Shown here in pieces: positions 1 to 6,082 of a stretch of DNA of 12,380 bases. The notes beneath the pieces are model-generated. The model was not told the DNA's origin, searched no databases, and saw only the letters and a program-made list of their open reading frames with translations. Each line of letters starts with the position of its first letter. The first letter of the stretch is position 1. The position numbers and the translations under genes were made by a program. This DNA is from Caldilineaceae bacterium (GTDB lineage: Bacteria > Chloroflexota > Anaerolineae > Caldilineales > Caldilineaceae): the NCBI GenBank assembly GCA_028819675.1, contig JAPPKT010000325.1, positions 1 to 12,380 of the forward strand, read 5' to 3'.

Positions 1-1309
1 CCTGTGTTTTCTGACGTACCGAATTGGTAGAGGTCTGGTAGGAGATCTTGAGCGGAATGCCGTTGTATTCGCGGATGCCGTCACCGTCGGAGTCGAGGAC
101 ACCATTTTCGTCCAACAACGCATTGGCGCCGTCAATGTCCTGGGTCAGGCAGGCGTCATTTGAATCTGATACGTAGTGGAGGGGGGCCGGGATCACGTTG
201 CAGGTTGGCTGACCGGCAAATCCGTAGAGTTGTTCTGAGATGAGTGTGCGATCGATCGCCATCGACATCGCCTGCGGAATCGGCGGGAATGTCAGGAAGG
301 GATGGGGGTTGCCGCCGTCCATGTATTCGGATCGATCATCGCCCAAATCGGAGTGCGGGTTGGTCTGATTGACCAGGACACGCTCGACATAGCCTGCGAA
401 GGCAGAAATCACGGTGCCCAGCCCGGCAGCTTCCATGTCACGCAGAATGTCCGGCTCAACCTGCAGGTTCCAGGCGTAGTCGGCTTCCCCGGTCTCAAGG
501 ACTGCCCGGGCCGCCGACGCGGCATCGCCGCCGCCCTTGAAAATTACGGTGTCGAAATAGGCAGGTTCGCCGTGGTAGTGCGGGTTCCTTTCATACACCG
601 CGACATCGTTCACCTTGAAGTCGATGATGCGATAGGGGCCTGTGCCCAGGGGCGCAGTGTTCTGCTCATTGCAGGTCTGCGCAGCCGCTCCTACACAGTC
701 TGCAAACTGTGCACTGCTGATAATCGGCGTATTCGCGCCGACAAAAGCGTTGTACGGATACGGTGTCGGCGAATCGAATGTGATCCTGACCGTTCGGTCG
801 TCGACCGCTTCGACACTCTCAATGCCCAGGAAAGCCTCGCTGGCCGTGCAGCCGGTCTCCTCGTGGCTGCAGTACTGCCACGTGAAGACGACGTCCTCAG
901 CGGTCACGTCGCTACCGTCAGACCAGAGCAGGCCTTCCTTGAGCGTCCAGGTAATCGACATCAGATCTTCCGAAACGCCGCCGTTCTCGATGGTGGGGAT
1001 CTCCACCGCCAGTCTGGGCACGATGGTGCCGTTCGGGTCGTAGTTGGCCAGAGGCTCCAGCGTAATCGCGCCGGCGTCCTGGTCCTTTGTGCCGCCCGAC
1101 AGGTACGGTCCGGGCAGAGAGGCGGCCTGCCAGTATAGAATGGTCAGAACCTTGCCCTCTTCCTCCATTGCCTCATCTTCCGCCATCTCTTCACCAGTAG
1201 CCATGCTCTCGCCGCCGGCAGGTGCAGCCGCCGGACAGGCTGCCAGCAAAAAGGCCATCGCCAGCAAAATGGCAATGACTCGCAAGGATGAAATGTGCCT
1301 TCCAATCAT
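1..1309 (-). CDS. ABC transporter solute-binding lipoprotein, peptide/nickel type (SBP_bac_5), C-terminus cut by window
   Basis: This is the extracytoplasmic binding component of a peptide/nickel/opine-type ABC importer. The frame stays open from the ATG at 1309 to the window edge, giving 436 codons; families of this type usually have 500-650 residues, so the C-terminus lies outside. Residues 1-25 form a lipoprotein signal: basic start, hydrophobic core, lipobox LAAC with the lipidated Cys at 25. An acidic low-complexity linker rich in Glu and Met follows (about 34-50). Family segments include WTLKEGLLWSDG, DVVFTWQY, GTGPYRI and, late in the fragment, DSDGDGIRE. The start is supported by AGGAG at 1316-1320, 6 bases upstream. 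No partner permease or ATPase genes are visible; they could lie beyond position 1. The substrate cannot be read from the sequence. I see no convincing promoter between 1310 and 1475. Family assignment is confident; ligand is unknown. Confidence 0.9.
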   Translation of the reverse strand, partial: MIGRHISSLRVIAILLAMAFLLAACPAAAPAGGESMATGEEMAEDEAMEEEGKVLTILYWQAASLPGPYLSGGTKDQDAGAITLEPLANYDPNGTIVPRLAVEIPTIENGGVSEDLMSITWTLKEGLLWSDGSDVTAEDVVFTWQYCSHEETGCTASEAFLGIESVEAVDDRTVRITFDSPTPYPYNAFVGANTPIISSAQFADCVGAAAQTCNEQNTAPLGTGPYRIIDFKVNDVAVYERNPHYHGEPAYFDTVIFKGGGDAASAARAVLETGEADYAWNLQVEPDILRDMEAAGLGTVISAFAGYVERVLVNQTNPHSDLGDDRSEYMDGGNPHPFLTFPPIPQAMSMAIDRTLISEQLYGFAGQPTCNVIPAPLHYVSDSNDACLTQDIDGANALLDENGVLDSDGDGIREYNGIPLKISYQTSTNSVRQKTQ

Positions 1310-1475
1310 CGACTTCTCCTTTTCACTCATAGGGAATGTAAATCTGTGTACGTTGTTGGCCACACGAGTGCTACCCAAGATTTTACACCGGGGAGCAAGA
1401 TTGCCGCGGCTTAAACATATTGGGCAAGAGTTGCCATCGGGGGAGTCGAACGAGCACAACTGCCTCAAGAAGTCT

Positions 1476-1493
1476 GCCCGCATGAATGCGGGC
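1476..1493 (-). terminator. Candidate hairpin terminator downstream of the helicase-associated gene
   Basis: A perfect 7-bp stem, GCCCGCA/TGCGGGC, encloses a 4-base loop (TGAA on plus, TTCA on minus). It lies 84 bases past the stop of the minus-strand gene ending at 1577 and upstream of the lipoprotein gene starting at 1309, where a transcription stop would be useful. The minus-strand sequence after the stem (AGACTTCTTG) is only moderately T-rich, so intrinsic termination is plausible but not certain. A mRNA 3' stabilising hairpin is the alternative. Confidence 0.5.
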
Positions 1494-1538
1494 TTGCCTT
1501 TGTGGCTTGTGCAAAAGCTATCCTACCATTCTTTCTTG

Positions 1539-1557
1539 TGTATTCCAATTGGATACA
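1539..1557. promoter_or_regulatory. Near-perfect dyad, possible operator, CCAATTGG core
   Basis: TGTATTCCAATTGGATACA becomes an 18-bp perfect palindrome if a single T (1543 or 1544) is removed. The core CCAATTGG is itself self-complementary. It sits 19 bases beyond the stop of the gene ending at 1577, in the 267-base spacer before the binding-lipoprotein gene. It has the symmetry of a dimeric regulator site, but it lies about 230 bases upstream of that start codon and I could not tie it to a promoter. The regulator, if any, is unknown. Confidence 0.3.
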
Positions 1558-1576
1558 GGAGAGAAAGAGAACCGAA

Positions 1577-3139
1577 TTATGAGTCGGTCGCAAGCTTTTC
1601 GCCGAACTTCTGTAGCCCCGTTGCAACCCGTTGCGGCACCTTGCTCGCCCTAGAATTCAAGAAGGCCAATATGCGCTCCGGTTGGACGCCCTCATCGGAG
1701 GCTCTATTTAGACTGCGCTGGTTTATCTGGTAGAGGTACCGGGGATAACTGGCCTGCCAACTGCTGAACCGTTCCACGCGAAATCGGTCCATCAGCGGGG
1801 TGTCCGCAGGCAGTTCAACCGAGAAGTCATCTTCAACAACGATCGGGTGCCGCCGCGCTTCATTGGGCGTCTCGCTGTCGTGGCCCAACCAGCGCGCACC
1901 CCAGGCGCTCAGCGATAACAGCAGATCGTCGCCCGCGGACGGCTCCGCCAGCTCGACGGCCGACAGCCAGTAGAGTGGGCCGTTCAGCAGGAAACGCAGC
2001 AGCACGCCTTCTACAACATCCCAATGTTCGAATCCGCGCAGGAAGCCGTCCTGATTTTCGTAGCGAATGTACCAGCTGTCGTAGTCGCCGGCGGGCCGTT
2101 GAAAGTCGGGAGCCGTCTCCTTAATTGCGCTGATTACTTCGGCCAGGCTGTACCAGGCACCGGGCTGCAAGAGTCCCAAAAGCTTTAACACCTCTTCCCG
2201 CGTTTGCAATGGGTTATTCTGCCAATCGCCGCCTGAGCAGTCGATGCCCGGAATGCGTTCCAGATCGTTCCATTCGTCAGAGGTACGCCAGGCCTCCCAC
2301 AGAGAAAAGCGTTGCTCGGGCCGCGGTTGCTCCAGAAAGGCATATACCCGGTTCCCCGTGAGACGGACACGTTCATCGTCGGCGCGGCGCAGCCAGCCCA
2401 GTCGCCTTGCCAGGTGCAAGAGCAGGGCGACACGAACCTCTTCTACGTTGGCGTTGGCGACAGGAGAGACGAAGGGAGACACGAAGCCGTCTGCAGACTT
2501 CAGGCGCAACATCAACTGTTCAATATCATCCGAATTGGGAGCACCATCGTCCTGCAGGCGCAGTCCCTCAGTATGCAAGAATCCCAGCAGCGTGCCCGCA
2601 TCTTCGAGAAAGGCATCTTCCAGTCGTAGCATTCGGGATGACGGCGGCGGAGGGACAGGCGCCGCGCCCAACCCCTTCTCACCGTCGGCAGTCGTCGGCC
2701 GCGGCAGCCAGGGAAGGATATCACTGGGGACGTAGATGATCGTGTGGGCGTTCCGGCCTTCGCCTTTGTACGTGCGGCCAATCAGTCCGTAGTGGTAGAG
2801 CAGCTCGGCTACGCTCTCCGGTGCATTCCAGGGCTGTTCGCGTTCTAACTTTGATGGACCCATCTGACGGATGCTGCCGAATTCACGGCTGAACTGGGCT
2901 TCTCGCATTTCGCCACCCTCCGCAAGGAGGAGGTCCAAAGCAGACCTGGCCCCGGTATAGGAATCGGTTATCTCCTGGAAGGCCATCAACACCGAGGTTG
3001 GGTCGGTTATCTGGCCGCCCAGGCTGTCGATCATTGCCCGGATATTCTTTTCTCCATCCAGAAAGGCGCCCCGGAGCTCTGCAATGACTTGCAGTTGGAT
3101 CTCCGGGTAATCGGCAAGCATCTGGCTGGTTTGGGGCAT
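1577..3139 (-). CDS. Helicase-associated domain protein (XPB/Ssl2 N-terminal-like), no helicase motor
   Basis: The 520-residue soluble protein has a C-terminal part (about 433-515) matching the XPB/Ssl2-like helicase-associated domain (Helicase_C_3, PF13625) as I recall it: a VEDDFSVELPAD strand pair, then a YLYQINQRSLNRASDEG segment, then ERILAFLNSRA and a VPQ turn. An N-terminal part (about 1-145) ends in YVPSDILPWLP, followed by a proline-rich linker (147-168). The centre contains helical segments, including a winged-helix-like stretch around 215-270. No Walker A or DEAD/DEAH box is present, so this is not a helicase itself. In this family the domain is linked to DNA-repair or transcription-type helicases, but stand-alone copies have no settled function. 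The start is supported by AGGGA 7 bases upstream of the ATG. It is divergent from the DUF1232 gene and probably monocistronic. Confidence 0.7.
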   Translation of the reverse strand: MPQTSQMLADYPEIQLQVIAELRGAFLDGEKNIRAMIDSLGGQITDPTSVLMAFQEITDSYTGARSALDLLLAEGGEMREAQFSREFGSIRQMGPSKLEREQPWNAPESVAELLYHYGLIGRTYKGEGRNAHTIIYVPSDILPWLPRPTTADGEKGLGAAPVPPPPSSRMLRLEDAFLEDAGTLLGFLHTEGLRLQDDGAPNSDDIEQLMLRLKSADGFVSPFVSPVANANVEEVRVALLLHLARRLGWLRRADDERVRLTGNRVYAFLEQPRPEQRFSLWEAWRTSDEWNDLERIPGIDCSGGDWQNNPLQTREEVLKLLGLLQPGAWYSLAEVISAIKETAPDFQRPAGDYDSWYIRYENQDGFLRGFEHWDVVEGVLLRFLLNGPLYWLSAVELAEPSAGDDLLLSLSAWGARWLGHDSETPNEARRHPIVVEDDFSVELPADTPLMDRFRVERFSSWQASYPRYLYQINQRSLNRASDEGVQPERILAFLNSRASKVPQRVATGLQKFGEKLATDS

Positions 3140-3394
3140 CTGCTTTTCCCTGAATCGCCCTTGTTAAGTTCTCAAAAGATGATAATGAAGCGAGCAGATT
3201 TTGCAGTCTGACGGTGAGAACTGACTGCGGCCGTTCCTCCGAGCTTGGGATGCCCAGCGCGTAAGTCTTATGATACTGGCCTTCGTCCAGCCGGACACTT
3301 CTCCGGGCCTTGCCAATCTGGGCAAACCTATGAGACAATTCGGTCAGAAACGAAGATGAAGCGGCAATCTCACAGAGACTGGAGGCCTGTCGAA
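3140..3394. other. Divergent intergenic spacer
   Basis: These 255 bases separate two divergently transcribed genes and should carry both promoters, but no hexamer pair is convincing; TTGTTA at 3161 and GATAAT at 3181 are only 14 bases apart. Two weak inverted repeats are visible: GCAGTC/GACTGC (3203-3208 with 3223-3228) and TTGCC/GGCAA (3310-3314 with 3321-3325). An open frame runs through part of it in phase with the downstream gene, but has no ribosome site before the start chosen at 3395. Confidence 0.4.
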
Positions 3395-3772
3395 ATGACC
3401 CGCGATTCATCCCTCTTACCCCAAAGCGGCGGCTGGCGCTTTTCCGATATTCTACGCGATTTTGCTGTGGTATGGCAACTGATGGGCGATCCGCAGGTAT
3501 CAATTCTGCTGCGGGTCGGTTTTCCGGTGCTGGCGATTCTCTACTGGATATCGCCCATCGATCTGTGGCCGGGAATGCCCTTAGACGATATAGCCGCGGT
3601 CGTTCTGGCAGGACGTCTGTTTGTGCAAATGGCCCCGCAGGAGGCCGTACGGCGCGCCCGAGTGCGGCTTGGACATATTTCGCCGGATGAACCGGACCGG
3701 GAGGTCTGGGATATCTGGGACGAGGACGACAAGACGATCCCCGGAGACTGGCGAGTCGTTGACGACAAGTAA
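3395..3772 (+). CDS. DUF1232 (YkvA-like) small membrane protein
   Basis: This 125-residue protein has the DUF1232 signature: a hydrophobic stretch ending in LYWISPIDLWPG (49-60), then LDDIAAVVLAGRLFV (63-77). Two membrane-associated helices are likely, about 37-55 and 63-80, followed by an acidic Trp-rich tail (98-125). The function of DUF1232 is not established. The frame is open from 3245, and an ATG at 3356 is also possible, but only the ATG at 3395 has a strong Shine-Dalgarno (GGAGG at 3381-3385, 9 bases away), so the shorter form is preferred. It is followed after 6 bases by the M20 peptidase gene, so the two are very likely co-transcribed. Family call is good; role unknown. Confidence 0.75.
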   Translation: MTRDSSLLPQSGGWRFSDILRDFAVVWQLMGDPQVSILLRVGFPVLAILYWISPIDLWPGMPLDDIAAVVLAGRLFVQMAPQEAVRRARVRLGHISPDEPDREVWDIWDEDDKTIPGDWRVVDDK

Positions 3773-3778
3773 GAGGCG

Positions 3779-4972
3779 ATGCGCCTTCCTCAACAGATGA
3801 ATGACGCGCTGCTTGACCAAGTTTCCCGGACCGTTGACCGCCAGCGGCTGCTAGAAACTGCTATTGCTCTGATTAAGGTTCCCAGCCCCACTCGCAGCGC
3901 GGGCGCAGCCGCAAATCGGTTGGAAGAGATTCTGACCGCTGACGGCTTTCCCATTCAGCGGCATGCTGCAGACTGGCCCGAAGCTCCAATTGTATTGGCG
4001 GTGCTCGACAGTGGCCGACCGGGACCCACCCTGCAGTTCGACGGGCACCTTGACACCGTTCATCTGCCCTTCGTGCCGCCGCGCGTAGAGGATGACACGC
4101 TTTACGGCTCCAGTTCGGCCGATATGAAGGGTGGCATTGCGGCGGCTCTGGAGGCGCTGCGCGTATTGCGTACGCTCGACGCCCTGCCCGCGGGCAGGGT
4201 ACTGTTGACGGCCCATGACCACCACGAGGGGCCGTGGGGCGACGGTCGGCAGGTTCGGGCCATGATCCGCGAGGGTCTTGTCGGCGATGGCGTCCTTCTG
4301 CCGGAGTACCTGGCCGAACCTCTACCGTTAGCTGGCAGGGGTGTGGCCATCTTCGAGGCGACTGTTCGGCGCGAAGGCGCGCCCGTGCATGAGGTTTTGC
4401 GCCCGCCCGGAACGCCAGACGTTCTGGTCGCGGGGGCCCAGCTGGTTCACCAGCTGCATACGTGGAACGAGAGACTGGCGAAGAATAGTCACCCTCTGGC
4501 GGGCTGCGATTCCGCCTTCGTAGGCATGCTGCAGTCGGGGGAAATATATAACCAGTCGCCCACGGAATGTATCGTGCAGGGAACTCGGCGCTGGGTGCCC
4601 CCCACCGGCGGTGCAGCCATCGAATCAGAGTTCTCCCAGCTGCTCACCGAGTTCTCAGCGGCAACGGGTACGGAGGTGGCCCTCGAATTCACCGTACAGG
4701 GCAGCGCTTACCAGATTGATCCTGACAACCCGCTTGTGACCGCATTTCAAAGGGCCCATTCCGCTTTGACCGGCTCGCCGCTCCCAATGGGGGCTAAGCC
4801 CTTCGTAGACGACGGCAATACCTTTGTCTTGGAAGCTGGCATCCCCGCATTAACTCACGGGCCGGCTGCGACCGGCGCCCATACTCTTAATGAGGCCGTT
4901 CCGGTGGAGGAATTAGTCAGGGTGGCCAAGCTGTACGCGCTTACGGCTGTCGAGTTTTGTGGCGGGCCATAG
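3779..4972 (+). CDS. M20 family metallopeptidase (ArgE/DapE/carboxypeptidase G2-like)
   Basis: A 397-residue predicted cytoplasmic, dinuclear-metal amidohydrolase or peptidase. Metal-site motifs are in family order: FDGHLDTV (H90, D92), SSADMKGGI (D115 as likely bridging ligand), PEYLAEP (E177), and GAHTLNEAVPVEELV near the C-terminus (H368). The lid/dimerisation domain probably spans about 185-300. The usual catalytic DEE or EE pair is replaced by a His-Glu (AHDHHEGPWGDG, H149-E150), so only one of the two glutamates is present. The substrate is open: N-acyl amino acids, succinyl-diaminopimelate and dipeptides are all options, and nothing nearby points to arginine or lysine synthesis. The start at 3779 has only AGAGG 2 bases away, so translational coupling to the upstream gene is likely; an ATG at 3797 is the alternative. 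It converges on the ribokinase gene. Confidence 0.85.
   Translation: MRLPQQMNDALLDQVSRTVDRQRLLETAIALIKVPSPTRSAGAAANRLEEILTADGFPIQRHAADWPEAPIVLAVLDSGRPGPTLQFDGHLDTVHLPFVPPRVEDDTLYGSSSADMKGGIAAALEALRVLRTLDALPAGRVLLTAHDHHEGPWGDGRQVRAMIREGLVGDGVLLPEYLAEPLPLAGRGVAIFEATVRREGAPVHEVLRPPGTPDVLVAGAQLVHQLHTWNERLAKNSHPLAGCDSAFVGMLQSGEIYNQSPTECIVQGTRRWVPPTGGAAIESEFSQLLTEFSAATGTEVALEFTVQGSAYQIDPDNPLVTAFQRAHSALTGSPLPMGAKPFVDDGNTFVLEAGIPALTHGPAATGAHTLNEAVPVEELVRVAKLYALTAVEFCGGP
4182..4199. repeat. Perfect 18-bp palindrome inside the M20 gene
   Basis: CCCTGCCCGCGGGCAGGG is fully self-complementary and encodes the LPAGR stretch near residue 137 of the peptidase. All bases are G or C except one central-arm T/A pair. 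It is probably a by-product of G+C-rich coding, but it would form a strong mRNA hairpin or a site for a dimeric DNA-binding protein. Confidence 0.35.
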
Positions 4973-5000
4973 CCGCAACCTTCCGGAGAAGAGCCGCCAC
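4959..5000. terminator. Nested inverted repeats between convergent genes, weak bidirectional terminator candidate
   Basis: GTGGCGG (4959-4965) pairs with CCGCCAC (4994-5000), enclosing an inner CTTC/GAAG hairpin (4980-4983 with 4988-4991, loop CGGA). It lies where the M20 gene (stop 4972) and ribokinase gene (stop 5002) converge, which is where a shared terminator would be expected. There is no T-run on either side and the outer loop is long, so the call is weak. Confidence 0.25.
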
Positions 5001-5001
5001 G

Positions 5002-5904
5002 TCACCCTTCACCGGCGGTCGGCGTCCCCTCAAGTTCACTGCGCCGCGGGATCGATATAGCCGCACCTGGCCTGGTGACGCAGAGCGCCGCTGCCTGTGA
5101 TGCCATGGCGAGAGATTGCGTAACCGATTCACCAGCCACAAGCCCGGCCAGAAAATAGCCGATGAAGGTGTCGCCTGCAGCCGTCGTGTCCACGGCGTCG
5201 ACCGCTACCGCCGGCGTCCTGATGCACTCCCCGCCGCGAGCATAGAGCGAACCGTCTCCCCCCAAAGTGAGCAGAATCGCGGCAAGGGGAAAGCGAGTTT
5301 GCAGCGCCTCCACTATCCTTTCAGGTGAAGCGTCCTCAGTTTCCGCCAGCGCCGCACCCTCTGTCTGATTGACCACGAAAACAGAAACTCCTTTGAGCGG
5401 GTAACTCAGCACTTCCGGCGTCATCGGCGCGGGATTGAATGCGACGTTTAGTCCTCGATAGAATGCTTCGCGCAGGATTGCCGGCAGGGAGCTGATTTCG
5501 TTCTGAAGAAGAAGCCAGTCGCCCTCACCGACATGCGAGAGAACGTAGTTAGCATCGTCTGAGGTTACCGTGAGGTTGGCTCCCCCATAAAGAAGTATCG
5601 CGTTTTCGCCGGCGGAGTCTACCTGAATAATTGCGTGCCCCGTAGGCTGGTCATCGAGACCGACGTGCGTTACGTCGACGCCTTCCGCGGCGATGGCATC
5701 CCGCAGCCAGAGTCCATCGGGGCCAATTCGGCCCGCGTGAAAAACGTCTGCGCCCGCGCGCGCCAGGGCGACCGATTGATTTGCCCCCTTTCCGCCTTGA
5801 AAGCGGCGATATTCCGTGCTGGGCAGCGTCTCTCCCGGGCGGACAAGATGCTCGACCTGATATACGTGGTCTATGTTGAGCGAGCCAAAAACGAGAATGG
5901 ACAT
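5002..5904 (-). CDS. rbsK: Ribokinase (PfkB family)
   Basis: A 300-residue cytoplasmic sugar kinase expected to convert ribose and ATP to ribose-5-phosphate, feeding the pentose phosphate pathway and PRPP. Signatures are in order: GSLNID (7-12) at the sugar-binding start, GGKGANQSVALARAG (37-51), NQTE (179-182), and DTTAAGDTF (239-247) with the anion hole and catalytic Asp245. The length matches ribokinases. The start is the ATG at 5904, where homology begins; there is no clear Shine-Dalgarno, so initiation may be weak or rely on a short leader. The frame remains open upstream to 6162, but that extension has no family sequence and runs into the divergent gene. It is divergent from adenine deaminase, consistent with nucleoside breakdown yielding both base and ribose. 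No ribose transporter is visible. Other PfkB sugars are possible. Confidence 0.88.
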   Translation of the reverse strand: MSILVFGSLNIDHVYQVEHLVRPGETLPSTEYRRFQGGKGANQSVALARAGADVFHAGRIGPDGLWLRDAIAAEGVDVTHVGLDDQPTGHAIIQVDSAGENAILLYGGANLTVTSDDANYVLSHVGEGDWLLLQNEISSLPAILREAFYRGLNVAFNPAPMTPEVLSYPLKGVSVFVVNQTEGAALAETEDASPERIVEALQTRFPLAAILLTLGGDGSLYARGGECIRTPAVAVDAVDTTAAGDTFIGYFLAGLVAGESVTQSLAMASQAAALCVTRPGAAISIPRRSELEGTPTAGEG

Positions 5905-5940
5905 GGTTAAATTGGCTGGATCGAATGGATTATCCAGGCG

Positions 5941-5968
5941 ATTGTAACATTGTGAACCCGGGAGCCAA
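5941..5968 (-). promoter_or_regulatory. Candidate sigma-70-type promoter for rbsK (extended -10)
   Basis: On the minus strand TTGGCT (5968-5963) is followed after 16 bases by TACAAT (5946-5941), which is preceded by TGT, an extended -10. Transcription would begin around 5934, leaving a leader of about 30 bases. The -35 is poor, the -10 is good. Confidence 0.4.
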
Positions 5969-5993
5969 AAGAGACTACTATCCCCGTCTACTG

Positions 5994-6002
5994 TGCTATA
6001 AT
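5994..6002 (+). promoter_or_regulatory. Extended -10 promoter for adenine deaminase
   Basis: TGCTATAAT is a perfect consensus -10 with the TGn extension. No good -35 is seen 16-18 bases upstream, as is usual for extended -10 promoters. Transcription would start near 6009, giving a leader of about 74 bases before the TTG at 6083. It is back-to-back with the rbsK promoter. Confidence 0.55.
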
Positions 6003-6012
6003 GCCCGCTAAC

Positions 6013-6058
6013 CTGCGGATCAGGGTTATCGCGATTAATCCGTACTTGCTCCCCGCAG
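6013..6058 (+). promoter_or_regulatory. Foldable leader or operator dyad upstream of adenine deaminase
   Basis: Outer arms CTGCGG (6013-6018) and CCGCAG (6053-6058) enclose a second dyad, GGGTTATCGCGATTAATCC (6023-6041), which pairs completely apart from one extra T at 6036 and one G-U pair. The structure begins just after the predicted transcription start and ends 12 bases before the Shine-Dalgarno. It may be an RNA structure or, through the ATCGCGAT core, a repressor site covering the start of transcription. I do not see the conserved sequences of the known purine riboswitch. Confidence 0.35.
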
Positions 6059-6070
6059 ATCGGTACATTG

Positions 6071-6076
6071 AAGGAG
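6071..6076 (+). promoter_or_regulatory. Ribosome binding site deciding the TTG start of adenine deaminase
   Basis: AAGGAG lies 6 bases before the TTG at 6083. The other in-frame TTG, at 6068, has no ribosome site and overlaps this motif, so the start at 6083 is preferred. Confidence 0.75.
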
Positions 6077-6082
6077 CAGTCC

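Noticed and set aside
302..1138. Long open frame on plus over the binding-lipoprotein region
   Set aside because: It is opposite a frame with a clear signal peptide, lipobox, ribosome site and SBP_bac_5 sequence; the plus-strand translation has no recognisable domain.
1044..1733. Plus-strand open frame spanning the 1310-1576 spacer
   Set aside because: It overlaps two real minus-strand genes antisense, has no good ribosome site, and its composition looks non-coding.
1577..3139. Helicase of a defence island
   Set aside because: No Walker A or DExx motif is present and no nuclease, methylase or other defence gene adjoins it.
3245..3394. 50-residue N-terminal extension of the DUF1232 protein
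   Set aside because: No domain match and no Shine-Dalgarno at the earlier start, while GGAGG precedes the ATG at 3395.
6068..6082. Upstream TTG start for adenine deaminase
   Set aside because: It has no ribosome site of its own and lies over the AAGGAG that serves the TTG at 6083.
5905..6082. Purine riboswitch upstream of adenine deaminase
   Set aside because: The foldable leader is real, but I could not find the conserved junction and loop sequences of the known purine class.
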